This document shows positions 9,659-20,142 of a stretch of 64,000 nt of DNA, piece by piece; positions within the stretch are counted from its first letter, which is position 1; each line of letters begins with the position of its first letter. The DNA lies in assembly GCA_024278955.1 (NCBI GenBank), contig JAJRSE010000025.1, positions 48,395 through 112,394 of the forward strand, in the 5' to 3' direction. The position numbers and the translations under genes were made by a program. The notes beneath the pieces were generated by a model. The model was not told where the DNA came from. It saw only the letters and a program-made list of their open reading frames with translations, and made no database searches. The DNA is from Planctomycetota bacterium (GTDB taxonomy: Bacteria > Planctomycetota > Planctomycetia > Pirellulales > Lacipirellulaceae).

Positions 9659-11140
9659 CTAGGCTTCTTTGAATGCTGCGACGATGTCGACGAGGACTTT
9701 TTTTCCATCGCCGAAGAGCATGAGGCAGTTGTCCGCGGCGAACAGCGGATTGGGGATGCCAGCGAAGCCAGGGCTAAGGCTACGTTTGATCATGATAACG
9801 GTACGCGCTTCGCTGACTTCTAAGATCGGCATGCCGGCGATTGGACTGGTGGGGTCGGTGTTGGCCACTGGGTTGACGACATCGTTGGCGCCGATCACGA
9901 TCGCAACGTCACACTGTGAAAACGTCGGGTTGATTTCGTCCATTTCCTTGAGTTGATCGTAAGGGACGTCAGCTTCGGCGAGCAAGACGTTCATATGCCC
10001 AGGCATGCGTCCGGCGACAGGATGGATTGCGTATTCGACGGTTACGCCGCTGGCTTCGAGAAGATCGGCAAGCTCGCGGACCGCGTGTTGGGCTTGCGCG
10101 ACGGCCAGTCCGTAGCCGGGCACGAAAATCACTCGCTGGCCGCCCTCCAGCAGCATGGCGACTTCGTCTGCCGAAGTGCTTTTGATTTTTCCGGCATAGA
10201 CATCGTCCGCATCAGCGACAGGACCACTTGCTTCAAACTTGGCAAAGAGCACGTTGGCCAGCGAACGGTTCATGGCCTTGCACATGATTTGAGTCAGGAT
10301 CAAACCGGAGGCGCCGACCAGTGAGCCGGCGATGATCAGTACATTGTTGCTAATCACAAAACCGGCGGCTGCGGCTGCGAGGCCGGAATAGCTGTTGAGC
10401 AGTGCAATGACGACCGGCATGTCGGCCCCGCCGATCGGCAACACGAGCATCGCCCCGAGTACGAGCGACGCGAGGACGAGAAAAACAAATTCAACACCGG
10501 TGCCGTCGGCCATCATCCAGGAGAGTAGTAGGCCGAGAAGCAACAGACCCAGGCTGACGAACTGCTGTCCACCAAAGCTCCACGGTTTTTTGAACTGAGG
10601 CAGCTCTTGCAGCTTTCCGGCGGCAATGAGCGAGCCGGTAAATGTGACCGAGCCGATGAGCCCCGTGAGCCCGGCGGCGACTCCGGCGACGCCGGGGTTG
10701 GAGACTTTAATGAGTTCGGCCCCGGCAACAAGCACCGAGGCAATGCCACCGAAACCGTTGAAGAGAGCGACCAGTTGGGGCATTTGCGTCATTTGCACGG
10801 TATTGGCAAGCCAGACACCGCCTGCGGAACCGGCAAGCATGGCAACAAAAGCAACGGGCCAGCTGACGACGTTTCCGCTGAGCAAAACGACCAACACGGC
10901 AACCAACATGCCTACGGCCCCGAGCATGTTCCCGCGGACCGCGGTTCGCGGGTGGGTCATGCCTTTGATGCCAAGGATGAAGAGTATGGCGGCGGCTAAG
11001 TAGCCGAGATTCGCCCAGGAATCGGCAGAGAACGAAGAGACAGCCTCGGTCGCCACGTCGACGACTTCGGCAACAGTTTCGGACTCAACGAGTGGCTCTT
11101 GCTTTGCCAGTAGGAGCATGTTGAACAGGTTGTCAATCAC
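9659..11140 (-). CDS. pntB: NAD(P) transhydrogenase subunit beta
   Basis: Multi-TM N-terminus plus NADP domain (VIFVPGYGLAVAQAQHAVRELADLL; HPVAGRMPGHMNVLLAEA; VIGANDVVNP). Confidence 0.96.
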   Translation of the reverse strand: MIDNLFNMLLLAKQEPLVESETVAEVVDVATEAVSSFSADSWANLGYLAAAILFILGIKGMTHPRTAVRGNMLGAVGMLVAVLVVLLSGNVVSWPVAFVAMLAGSAGGVWLANTVQMTQMPQLVALFNGFGGIASVLVAGAELIKVSNPGVAGVAAGLTGLIGSVTFTGSLIAAGKLQELPQFKKPWSFGGQQFVSLGLLLLGLLLSWMMADGTGVEFVFLVLASLVLGAMLVLPIGGADMPVVIALLNSYSGLAAAAAGFVISNNVLIIAGSLVGASGLILTQIMCKAMNRSLANVLFAKFEASGPVADADDVYAGKIKSTSADEVAMLLEGGQRVIFVPGYGLAVAQAQHAVRELADLLEASGVTVEYAIHPVAGRMPGHMNVLLAEADVPYDQLKEMDEINPTFSQCDVAIVIGANDVVNPVANTDPTSPIAGMPILEVSEARTVIMIKRSLSPGFAGIPNPLFAADNCLMLFGDGKKVLVDIVAAFKEA

Positions 11141-11256
11141 GGGGAGGGTCCTGGTAGTAAGTAGTATGTGGTTGGTCGTTAGTGACTAAATTTCAACGAC
11201 TGAGGCCTACTTGGGTTGTGAGTTGCGGGTCGCGAGTTGTGAGAAAATACTCGCGA

Positions 11257-11526
11257 CTATTTCTTTTTCTTAAACATTGCCAACATGCGGTGGGTTACTA
11301 GAAATCCGCCGACGACGTTGAGCGAGGCGAATACGATTGCCAAGAAGCCGAAGAACCCGGCCCAGAATCCTCCGCCAGCTAGCAAGGCACCGACCAGAGT
11401 AATGCCGCTGATCGCGTTGGAGCCGCTCATAAGCGGCGTGTGCAGCGTAGGCGGGACTTTGGAAATAATTTCAATGCCAACGAAGACGGCAAGAACGAAG
11501 ATAGTCAGAGCGGTTATTAAGTCCAT
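11257..11526 (-). CDS. pntAB: NAD(P) transhydrogenase alpha-2 subunit
   Basis: 89-aa membrane protein (PTLHTPLMSGSNAISGITLVGALL) between pntAA and pntB. Confidence 0.93.
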   Translation of the reverse strand: MDLITALTIFVLAVFVGIEIISKVPPTLHTPLMSGSNAISGITLVGALLAGGGFWAGFFGFLAIVFASLNVVGGFLVTHRMLAMFKKKK

Positions 11527-11566
11527 AATTTAGGGAGAGGTTCGAGGTGAGAGAGAAGGGGGAAGA

Positions 11567-12775
11567 CTAATCTTTGCTTGCTAGATGGTCGGCAGGGGGA
11601 GTCGCTTCGGGGAGCACAAGGGGGTCGAGGCCGAGGAGGTCGCGTAGGCGGGCGCTTTGGACTTGGCCATCTTTGGCGGCCAGAGTGTCGCAAACGATTT
11701 CGTCTTTCAGGTCGATGTCCAGCTTGCCGTCGGTGGTCATGTGCAGCAAAAACGTGACGAGGTTCTTGGCGTACATCTGGCTTGCGTGTTGCGGAATCTC
11801 GCTCGAAAGGTTGGTTGGGCCAAGAAGCGTGACGCCATTTTCGACGACGACCTCGTCGGCAACGGTGAGCTCACAGTTGCCGCCACGTTCGGCTGCCAGG
11901 TCGACCACGACCGAGCCGCGTCGCATTCGCCGGACCGCGTCGGCGGTGACCAGCAGGGGCGAAGGGCGGCCGGGGATGGCAGCGGTGGTGATACAGACGT
12001 CGCAATCGGCGATGATGTCGGCGAGCTGCTGTTGCTGCATTTTGACTTGTTCTTCGGTGAGTTGTTTGGCGTAGCCGCCCTGGTCTTCGGCGTCACCCGT
12101 GTCGAGCTGGAGTTCGACAAAACGCGCGCCAAGGCTTTCGATTTGTTCTTTCACCACGGGACGAACATCGTAAGCGTGGACGATGGCTCCAAGTCGACGC
12201 GAGGAAGCGATTGCCTGAAGCCCTGCGACGCCAGCGCCGATGACGAGCACTTTGGCGGCGACCAGAGTGCCGGCGGCAGTCATTAGCATGGGGAAGAGCT
12301 TGGGCAGGCGGTCGGCGGCTTGGAGCACGGCTTTGTAGCCGGCGATCGTTGCCATCGACGAAAGCACATCCATGCTTTGGGCGCGGGTAATACGGGGAAT
12401 CATTTCCATGGCAAACAGGATTGCCTTGGTGTCGGCCAGTTCTTGCACGGCTTGCGGATTGCCGAGCGGGTCGCACATGCCGATAACGACTTGTTCGGGG
12501 CGAAGTAGTTCAAGATCGCCACGACCTGCTTCGGGGTTTGCTCCCAGGCAACGTACTTGCAGGACGACATCTGCCTGACTAAATGCCTGGCCGCGATCGG
12601 CGACAATAGTGGCTCCGGCCGATTCGTAATCGGCATCGGCAAAGCCGGCTTGCTCGCCGGCGCCAGACTCGATCAGAACATCCCAACCTGCTTTGGCGAG
12701 CAAAGGCAGTACCGCAGGCACTAAGGCTACGCGGCGTTCCCCGGGGAGTGTTTCTCGAACAACGGCAACATTCAT
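11567..12775 (-). CDS. pntAA: NAD(P) transhydrogenase alpha-1 subunit
   Basis: MNVAVVRETLPGERRVALVPAV.., VIGAGVAGLQAIASSRRLGAIVHAYDVR, CITTAAIPGRPSPLL. Confidence 0.96.
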   Translation of the reverse strand: MNVAVVRETLPGERRVALVPAVLPLLAKAGWDVLIESGAGEQAGFADADYESAGATIVADRGQAFSQADVVLQVRCLGANPEAGRGDLELLRPEQVVIGMCDPLGNPQAVQELADTKAILFAMEMIPRITRAQSMDVLSSMATIAGYKAVLQAADRLPKLFPMLMTAAGTLVAAKVLVIGAGVAGLQAIASSRRLGAIVHAYDVRPVVKEQIESLGARFVELQLDTGDAEDQGGYAKQLTEEQVKMQQQQLADIIADCDVCITTAAIPGRPSPLLVTADAVRRMRRGSVVVDLAAERGGNCELTVADEVVVENGVTLLGPTNLSSEIPQHASQMYAKNLVTFLLHMTTDGKLDIDLKDEIVCDTLAAKDGQVQSARLRDLLGLDPLVLPEATPPADHLASKD

Positions 12776-12900
12776 GGCGATCCTGGCAAGCGTGTCAAAG
12801 GTGTTGGGTGGGGTAGGGGGGGTCTGTTGCGTACCTGCTGTAACCCGACGCGTGCTATTTTGCTTCTTGCGACTGAAATGTCACAGTTCAAAAACACGCT

Positions 12901-14493
12901 TTAGGGCTGAAGCGTCCGGCTGTACGGCGCGACCACCACTTGGGGTAAGTCGACCGCAAAACCTTGCAAGTTACTTTGTGGCTGTGCGACGATTTTTCCA
13001 ACAACCAGTATTCGGCTGGCTCCCTGGGCGGGCGGGCGATCGAGAAGCACGGGGATGACGGTCGCCGTGGAAGGCTCGTCGAGTGCGACATAGCAGAGGG
13101 TTTGACCTCCCAAAGGTTGGACGTTTCGGATTTGGCCTACCAAGAAGATACCTTGATTGGGCCTTGCTTCGTACCCCCACCAGCGAGAAACAATCGAGGC
13201 GAGGTCGCGAAGTGCGGAACCCTCGGTTGCTATGCCGTCGAATATTGCCTGGGCGGCGGCTATTTGGGTCTGCGAATTTGCGTCAAGGCTTGGCTCGCGG
13301 ATCCACTCGATTTCCTGGGCCAAACGGCAAACCGCCATGTAGGCTTGTCCTTTTTGGGCGACTGCGGCGTTGTTGCTCAAATCTCCCTCGATCAGCCCCG
13401 GCTGAGCCGTCTGGGCGGCGGCGAGTAGCTGGCTAAAGGACGCGGGCAGAGAGATCGTTGCCGGGGGGAGGGGTTCTTCGGCAGTTGCGAGTTGGACCGT
13501 CTCGTCGCGGCGGGGCGGTTGGGGCTGCGGCTCGGGCTCGGACGGCAATGGCTCTGAAAGAACGCTCAAATTTTCTTGGGGCGGGCTGTCTGCAAGCAAC
13601 TGCTCCATTTCGCCCGCAACGTCCATTTCGTTGGCCGGCATTTCCTCTACGGACTCGGCATAGGGCAACATCGACGTGGGCAGGTAGTGGGCCAAATTCA
13701 TCACGTCGCCGCCGGGGCCTTTGATCCATAGCAAAGCGTAGAGCCCTAAGAAGATCCCAACGACGCCAGGGCCTAGCAACGCGGCGGCGACCTTGAGGGG
13801 CGAAAAACCGCGAGTTGGACGGGCAGGAGACGTGTTGAGATGTCGCTCAGGCTTTTTGGTTACGGCGACGGTGGGAGCAATTTCGGCAGTTTCAGTGATT
13901 TCAAGTTCTTCGGCAAACGACTGGGCATCCCTGGCGGCAAGCAAATTGACTTGGGCCGCTTCTTTCGCCGACTCGATTTCTGCTGCGTGCGGCATCTCGG
14001 CAGGGGTAGAGTCGAGCTGGAATTCGAATTCTGGTTGCGGGATAAAAGCTGCGGGGGCTGGCGTAGGCGCGGCTGTTTCTTTTGCGTCTTCCTTTGCGTC
14101 GAGTTCCTTCTTGCTGGGCAACTCACCGGCGAGGTCCGAGGAATCTCGCTCGATGGCTTTTTTCAACCGAGCCTCCCAGCTAGAGAGCGACTCAACTGCC
14201 GCCGTCTCGCTTGACGATTGCTTAGGCTCTTCGGCTGGCGATTTATTCTCGCTTACTGGGGAGAAGTCGGAGAGGCTACGGGGCTGAATGGCTGCGGCAG
14301 CTTCTTCGGGCGGTTCTTCGATTTCTTCTTCGCTGGGAGCCAAGAGACGAAGCATCGGCAGCGCGACCTGAAAAGTGCTGCTAAGCAGAAACGTGGCGTC
14401 GCATTCGGGGCACTGCGCCCGATCGTCGGCAGAAGCTTCTTTCGGGACGGCAAGCTGTTTGGCACAAAGCGGGCAGGTGGCGAGAGACGCCAT
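12901..14493 (-). CDS. Hypothetical membrane-anchored protein with N-terminal zinc-ribbon-like CPLC..CPEC
   Basis: MASLATCPLCAKQLAVPKEASADDRAQCPECDATF; single TM (VAAALLGPGVVGIFLGLYALLW). Confidence 0.65.
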   Translation of the reverse strand: MASLATCPLCAKQLAVPKEASADDRAQCPECDATFLLSSTFQVALPMLRLLAPSEEEIEEPPEEAAAAIQPRSLSDFSPVSENKSPAEEPKQSSSETAAVESLSSWEARLKKAIERDSSDLAGELPSKKELDAKEDAKETAAPTPAPAAFIPQPEFEFQLDSTPAEMPHAAEIESAKEAAQVNLLAARDAQSFAEELEITETAEIAPTVAVTKKPERHLNTSPARPTRGFSPLKVAAALLGPGVVGIFLGLYALLWIKGPGGDVMNLAHYLPTSMLPYAESVEEMPANEMDVAGEMEQLLADSPPQENLSVLSEPLPSEPEPQPQPPRRDETVQLATAEEPLPPATISLPASFSQLLAAAQTAQPGLIEGDLSNNAAVAQKGQAYMAVCRLAQEIEWIREPSLDANSQTQIAAAQAIFDGIATEGSALRDLASIVSRWWGYEARPNQGIFLVGQIRNVQPLGGQTLCYVALDEPSTATVIPVLLDRPPAQGASRILVVGKIVAQPQSNLQGFAVDLPQVVVAPYSRTLQP

Positions 14494-14619
14494 GGCAAGG
14501 GATTCCTTAAAACCGGTTGGTCATTCCATTTCTATCTCTATTGTACCACGAGTAGCCGCGATTGTCGGGGCGGTTGAGGCTGCACTTCGGGGCATCTCAA
14601 GACCGCTAGCATTTCCTTC

Positions 14620-16134
14620 TCAAAGCCCGTAGATTTCGCCGTATTTTTGAGTTAGATGGTCGATCAACGGCTTGTGAGAAAGCGGCTTGCTGGTGACTCG
14701 CTCGACCAGCTCGGCAGCCGAGTAGCGGCGGCCGTGGGTGTGGATGTTTGCTCGTAACCATTCTCGGAGTGGCGCAAACTCGCCTCGGCGGAATTGCGCG
14801 TCCAAATCTCCGAGGTCCTCGGCCGCCTGGGCGAAGAACTGAGCTGAGTAAAGATTGCCGAGTGCGTAGGTTGGGAAGTAGCCAAACAAACCGGCGCTCC
14901 AGTGGACATCTTGCAGCACACCGTCAGCGTCGTTCGGAGGGTCGATACCAAGGCAGTCTCGGTACTTTTCGTTCCAAGCTGCCGGCAGGTCTGCTACTTG
15001 AAGGTCGTTTTCGATAAGCGCCTGTTCCAGCTCGAAACGGATGAGGACGTGCAGGTTGTAAGTCACCTCGTCGGCGTCGACTCGAATGAGCGAAGGGCGG
15101 ACATCGTTGATGGCGCCGTAGAAGTCGCGCATTTCGACGTCGGCAAGCGCACCGGGGAACGCCTTTTGTGCGCGGCCATAAAAATGTTCCCAAAATGCGT
15201 GGCTGCGTCCGACTTGGTTTTCCCACATTCGCGATTGCGATTCGTGAATGGCCATCGAAACGTCTTCGCCGGTTGGCAGGCCGTAGAATTCTCGCGGCAG
15301 GCCTTGGTCGTAAATGCCGTGGCCAGCTTCGTGCATGGTGCTGAAAAGCCCGTCGCAAAAATTGTGCTCGTCGAATCGAGTCGTCAGCCGGACATCACCT
15401 GGCCCGAGGCCGACCATAAAAGGATGGTCGGTTTCGTCGATTCGGCCAGCCTCCAAATCAAAACCAATCGCGGCGACAACCTGGGCGCCGAATGTTTTTT
15501 GGACTTCGATCGGAAATTCACGCGAGACTATCGAAACGTCCGGACGCTGCGAACTATCGGCAATTGCCTCGACCAACGGGACGAGCGCATCTCGCAATTC
15601 GCCAAGCACCCGGGCGACGTTGGCCGTCGATTCGCCCGGTTCGTAGTCGTCGAGCAGCGGATCATAGGGCGTGATGTCGAAACCGAGGGCGGCGGCTTCC
15701 TGGCGTTTTAGCTCGACGGTTTTTTCTAAGATCGGTTGAAACTTGGCAAAGTCGTCGGCAGCACGAGCCTCAGACCAAACTTGCTGTCCTTCGACGGCGG
15801 TCCGCGTAAGCTCCTCAACCAGCGACTTCGGTAGCTTGGTTTTTTTGTCGTAGTCGCGGCGCAGCTGCCGGATGACGGTGCCCGTGTCGCTGTGCGGATC
15901 GGCGGCAAGCGGGCTCTCGGCAAGCTCTTGGAGCCACTCGTCAACAACCGGAGCGGTCTTTTGCTGGTGAATGATTCCCGCGAGGTAGGCAGCCTGATCG
16001 GCCCGATAAGCCCCGCCGGCGGGCGGCATTTTGGTACGTTCGTCCCATTCCAATAGCTGCTGAATGGTGCCCAGCATGGTTGCTTCTTGAAATTGGTCGC
16101 AGAGTCGCTGGTAGGTTGCTTGGTGGTCGGTCAT
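14620..16134 (-). CDS. Carboxypeptidase Taq (M32 family)
   Basis: HEAGH motif in FSTMHEAGHGIYDQGLPREFYGLPTGEDVSMAIHESQSRMWEN. Confidence 0.95.
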   Translation of the reverse strand: MTDHQATYQRLCDQFQEATMLGTIQQLLEWDERTKMPPAGGAYRADQAAYLAGIIHQQKTAPVVDEWLQELAESPLAADPHSDTGTVIRQLRRDYDKKTKLPKSLVEELTRTAVEGQQVWSEARAADDFAKFQPILEKTVELKRQEAAALGFDITPYDPLLDDYEPGESTANVARVLGELRDALVPLVEAIADSSQRPDVSIVSREFPIEVQKTFGAQVVAAIGFDLEAGRIDETDHPFMVGLGPGDVRLTTRFDEHNFCDGLFSTMHEAGHGIYDQGLPREFYGLPTGEDVSMAIHESQSRMWENQVGRSHAFWEHFYGRAQKAFPGALADVEMRDFYGAINDVRPSLIRVDADEVTYNLHVLIRFELEQALIENDLQVADLPAAWNEKYRDCLGIDPPNDADGVLQDVHWSAGLFGYFPTYALGNLYSAQFFAQAAEDLGDLDAQFRRGEFAPLREWLRANIHTHGRRYSAAELVERVTSKPLSHKPLIDHLTQKYGEIYGL

Positions 16135-16271
16135 GGCGGTATTGGTTTTGGCTGAGTCGGTTGTGGCTGATGAGTTGACGTCGGGGGAATCGTGGTCGAG
16201 ATTATTAGCATATCCGGCTTGGCAGCCGGCGCTAACGTGCGTCTTTCCCGAATTCTGATTGGATCGTTACT

Positions 16272-16961
16272 ATGCTTGATGTCCTTGTTATTGCCCCGCA
16301 TCCTGACGATGCCGAACTGGGGATGGGCGGAGCGATTCTCCAGCTTAAGGCCGGAGGGCTTCGAGTGGGAGTCTTAGATTTAACCTCCGGCGAACCGACG
16401 CCGCACGGCTCGCTAAAAATACGTGCCCAAGAAACGGCTGCCGCGACCGAGATCTTGGGCCTCGATTGGCGCGACAACCTGGGCCTCCCCAACCGGAGCC
16501 TCGAGCCGACGCTAGCAGCCCGAGAAAAACTAGCAGGCGTGATTCGCCAGCAGCGCCCCCGTTGGCTATTTGCGCCGTACTGGACCGATGCACATCCCGA
16601 CCATGTGGCTGCGACCGAGCTGGTCGAGGCGGCCCGTTTTTGGGCGAAGCTCTCGAACACCGACATGCCAGGCGAGCCGCATCATCCCGAGCGAATCTAC
16701 AACTACTACTGCGTCCACCTGAAGCTGGTCGTACAACCTGCGTTTGTGCTTGACATCAGCGCCGAGTGGGAGCAAAAAGCCGCAGCAATCGCCTGCTTTG
16801 AAAGCCAGTTCGTAACAGGCCGCCCGACCACCCCCCCAACATTTCTCGACAGCCTACGCGACGAGGCGGCGTACTGGGGAAAAACCATCGGCACCCAATA
16901 CGGCGAACCATTTACATGCCGCGAACCGATTGGGCTGGGCACAATGGCCGGGCTGCTTTGA
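16272..16961 (+). CDS. bshB1: PIG-L family deacetylase, BshB1-like (bacillithiol biosynthesis)
   Basis: MLDVLVIAPHPDDAELGMGGAI..LTSGEPTPHGS; YWTDAHPDHVAA. Confidence 0.88.
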   Translation: MLDVLVIAPHPDDAELGMGGAILQLKAGGLRVGVLDLTSGEPTPHGSLKIRAQETAAATEILGLDWRDNLGLPNRSLEPTLAAREKLAGVIRQQRPRWLFAPYWTDAHPDHVAATELVEAARFWAKLSNTDMPGEPHHPERIYNYYCVHLKLVVQPAFVLDISAEWEQKAAAIACFESQFVTGRPTTPPTFLDSLRDEAAYWGKTIGTQYGEPFTCREPIGLGTMAGLL

Positions 16962-17017
16962 GGCGGGAGGAAACTCTTCAGAGAAATTGGTCGTTTCACT
17001 TCTTGGTAAGGATAGTG

Positions 17018-17242
17018 TCACCGTTCACCGGGCGACGACGATTGATTTCCTATTGGCAAATCGTCCGACTTCGTGGTTTCGGCGCATCGTTTTTTTATCC
17101 ACCCTGTGTATTGCGGTCGATCCGATGCAGCCTGTTCGGCTTGAAGCCGCGCGACTAAACCGGAAAGCGTACCGCCGGATTCGGCCAAGAGGCGTTCACG
17201 GGTAGCATGAAGTTCATCAAGTATTGGATTTTTCGTCGTCAT
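17018..17242 (-). CDS. Antitoxin-like small protein downstream of PIN toxin
   Basis: MTTKNPILDELHATRERLLAESGGTLSGLVARLQAEQAA; overlaps the 3' end of the PIN gene. Confidence 0.55.
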   Translation of the reverse strand: MTTKNPILDELHATRERLLAESGGTLSGLVARLQAEQAASDRPQYTGWIKKRCAETTKSDDLPIGNQSSSPGER

Positions 17243-17723
17243 TATCGTCATCCCCACCGAGAAACTCCGTCGGCGTACAGATCAATAGTTGGCCGTAACC
17301 TTGGTCTTCAAGTAAACGATAGACACGAGGCAGTTCGTGAGCGTTCGCTATATGCTTGCAGTTTTGCGTCAATAGATAGTCTACACCGGCGATTGCTGCA
17401 GCGGCAACATGAACTGCATCAGCAGCCGCTTTTTTCGGCATCAAGTGATTGGCGAGAATCAGATTCGCCAAATTGTCCACTTCGGAGTTGAGTGCAACCA
17501 GCGGAATCCCATCAAGGAGCTTGAGTCGGTCGGCCGCAGCAGACGGATCGCCATCGGACGCCTCGGTGATCGTCAATTGCGAGGTGACGAGGTTGAATTT
17601 TTGGCGCTCAATCGCCCACCATTCGCGAGCCAGGTGCTGTACTGCAGCTGTCTGAATGTTAGAACTCGGCCATGCCGTAGCATGACTAACGATCGATGTT
17701 TCTATGTAAACGGTATCCATCAC
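17217..17723 (-). CDS. PIN domain protein (putative VapC-like toxin)
   Basis: MMDTVYIETSIVSHATAWPSS..DAVHVAAAAIAGVDYLLTQNCKHIANA: acidic residues and layout of a PIN domain. Confidence 0.8.
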   Translation of the reverse strand: MMDTVYIETSIVSHATAWPSSNIQTAAVQHLAREWWAIERQKFNLVTSQLTITEASDGDPSAAADRLKLLDGIPLVALNSEVDNLANLILANHLMPKKAAADAVHVAAAAIAGVDYLLTQNCKHIANAHELPRVYRLLEDQGYGQLLICTPTEFLGGDDDNDDEKSNT

Positions 17724-17887
17724 ATTATTCCTCGGACGCTGATGATGTGCCAGTCTTCTAGCTCTGCGATGATCAAATCTTCGGTGATATCCATCGCCAT
17801 CATTCGGGGCTCGCCACTAACCACAATGCTCTTCCCAGGCCTCCATAATGCGTTCCAAATTGTCGAGTATCAACTTTTGAATCTGGT

Positions 17888-18514
17888 TCATTGTTTCTTG
17901 TTCGCAATGAGCATTTTTATTGTTGGTGCCCCGGGAATGCCAGGTATTTGAATTTCTATTGATCTCGGCATCAGTTTTCGACGTTCCAGTTCATCGATAA
18001 CCAGCAGTTCTGCAAACGGTGGAAGTTTTCCTTCTGTCATTGCCTTCTTGTAAGCGTTTAGTCTCGCGTATCGGAAATAGCCTAACAAGTCTTGGTCAGC
18101 CTTCTCAACCACAATCTTGTAGTTCACCTGCCCAGAAGTAAGCGTAAGTATTGTATCTGTCGCAGCTATTTCGAAAGTTGGAGCCAAGGACCAGAGAACG
18201 AATGGACGAATTTGGTCAGGCACCGAAACGGTGCTCTTTTTCGTTTTTTCTTTGGATTGTTTTGCCCAAGTCTCACAGTGTTCTAATGATACCCATTGCT
18301 TTGACTCGTCATGCTGCCAACGTAGATTTTTCAAGTCGAATCGCTCAGTCATATCACCGACTTTAGTGATTGCCGTGTTGCCACGGATTGACAAATCGAT
18401 AAAGGCTATGTCCTCGCCATTGGCTTTAAGGTTGATTTTGTATTCTTGTGCCCGTACCTGCGAAGTGACTGTGAAGATTGCAAACACAAGGGCTAGCAGT
18501 GGTGAATGTCTCAT
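17888..18514 (-). CDS. Hypothetical secreted protein
   Basis: Signal peptide MRHSPLLALVFAIFTVTSQVRAQ from an internal Met. Confidence 0.55.
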   Translation of the reverse strand: MRHSPLLALVFAIFTVTSQVRAQEYKINLKANGEDIAFIDLSIRGNTAITKVGDMTERFDLKNLRWQHDESKQWVSLEHCETWAKQSKEKTKKSTVSVPDQIRPFVLWSLAPTFEIAATDTILTLTSGQVNYKIVVEKADQDLLGYFRYARLNAYKKAMTEGKLPPFAELLVIDELERRKLMPRSIEIQIPGIPGAPTIKMLIANKKQ

Positions 18515-18836
18515 GGATTCTCCAGTCGGCGAACAAGAATTCTGCGACTTTGCCTCGTATAGTACTTCCAAAGACAGAAATAGGCGAAAGTTCCGTCGTG
18601 GCAACATTTTACCATCGAGTTAGTGCATATTTCAAGCAGCAGCAAAGACGGCGCAGCTGACTGTAAAGCCTGTACTGAGTCGTGCTAGCAGCGGCCTCTC
18701 ATATTTCACCTTTCGCTCAAGCGACTCTACCGCCTGTGCCGATAGTAACGACAACGCGATGCGGCTGCCGGTTTGAGACCGTAGTGCGCGACCAATTCGA
18801 GAGGGGGGCCCCTTTCTTATTGGATATGACGCCTCG

Positions 18837-19940
18837 ATGCGTGAAAAACTCTTCAAAACACTTTGCTGCTTCTCGCTACTTGCCTGCTCGGGCTGTAGCT
18901 TGGTGCTGCCTGAAGTTTCTCATCAGCCGGTGATTCGCAATCCGTTTCCCCAGCTTAGCCATGTTGCAGTCGCTCCGTTTTTTAATCATTCCGACGAAGC
19001 GACAGTCGATGGTCGCGAAATCGCGATGGCCTATTTTGCCGAACTACAGAAGACGCCCGGCTTCGAGGTCGTACCGGTCGGTGTGGTAGAAGAAGCGATT
19101 ATTGCCCATCGAATTAACCTAAGCGGGCCAGGCGAAGCGCGACGACTGGCCGAGATTCTTGGCGTCGACGCCGTGGTCGTCGGCGCGATAACCGACTACA
19201 CGGCTTACTATCCGCCTCGCTGTGGATTGCGAGTGGAATGGTACACGGCGAACCCAGGCTACCACGAAATTCCGATCGGCTATGGGCTGCCATGGAACAC
19301 GCCAGAGGAAGAATATATTCCAGACTCGCTAGTTTACGAATCGCAAATGGCGCTCGCCCGAGCCCAAATGACGACGCAATCGCCCGACTGCGATAACAGC
19401 ACCCAGACGTTGCCGCCTCCGCCGGGGATGCCTGCAAGTGCTGGCAGTGAGGAAGCGCAAGTCGATCCGTTTGAGGAGTCCGCGGTGCGGCTCACTCAAG
19501 CCGAAGAGTTGCCGGCAGGTACTGCGGAGCCAACGCCAGTAGAGGCAGCAGGCCCGTCAAACGAATCGAACGATGCAAACGAATCGATCGTTTCTAAAAA
19601 CTTATTCAACACAACCGGCGCAATGGGTCCGAATTGGCCGGACAAAAGTTGCTTTGACCCTGCCTTTCCTCAGGCGACCAAGCCTCAATGCGTGCCCTTC
19701 CATGGACCTGTGCTGAGCCATACGCGCATCTACCGCGGGACCGATCCAGAGCTTACAGAAGCCTTAAAAAGCTATGTTTACTTTCGAGACGACGCACGCT
19801 TCGGCGGTTGGGAAGCGTACCTTCAGCGGAGCGACGATTTCCTCCGCTTCTGCTGTCACATGCATATCTCAGAAATGCTTGCTGCGCGTGGCGGGAGTCA
19901 CAAAACGCGTCTGGTGTGGCGCTGGCCTGATAGCCGATAG
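18837..19940 (+). CDS. Putative lipoprotein, conserved hypothetical
   Basis: MREKLFKTLCCFSLLACSGCSLVLPEV.. signal/lipobox; domain HVAVAPFFNHSDEATVDGREIAMAYFAELQK. Confidence 0.65.
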   Translation: MREKLFKTLCCFSLLACSGCSLVLPEVSHQPVIRNPFPQLSHVAVAPFFNHSDEATVDGREIAMAYFAELQKTPGFEVVPVGVVEEAIIAHRINLSGPGEARRLAEILGVDAVVVGAITDYTAYYPPRCGLRVEWYTANPGYHEIPIGYGLPWNTPEEEYIPDSLVYESQMALARAQMTTQSPDCDNSTQTLPPPPGMPASAGSEEAQVDPFEESAVRLTQAEELPAGTAEPTPVEAAGPSNESNDANESIVSKNLFNTTGAMGPNWPDKSCFDPAFPQATKPQCVPFHGPVLSHTRIYRGTDPELTEALKSYVYFRDDARFGGWEAYLQRSDDFLRFCCHMHISEMLAARGGSHKTRLVWRWPDSR

Positions 19941-20142
19941 ATCGTAGTAGAATGCGATTCTTGTCAGAACGGATTCGCCCGGGCTACCCCCGCTTGATTG
20001 CTTTGGCCGTACTTCCGATTTGGAAAGCCGACCGAGCGATAGCATCAGCCCACCCCACCGCAGTCTTTTGACACCATAGAACCCGCTCTATGAATGCCAA
20101 GGCTGTCCCCTTCGCTGCGTTGTCGCATGGAGAGCTGCTACC

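Noticed and set aside
14902-15711. 269-aa plus-strand ORF opposite the M32 carboxypeptidase
   Set aside because: Shadow ORF of a strongly supported gene.
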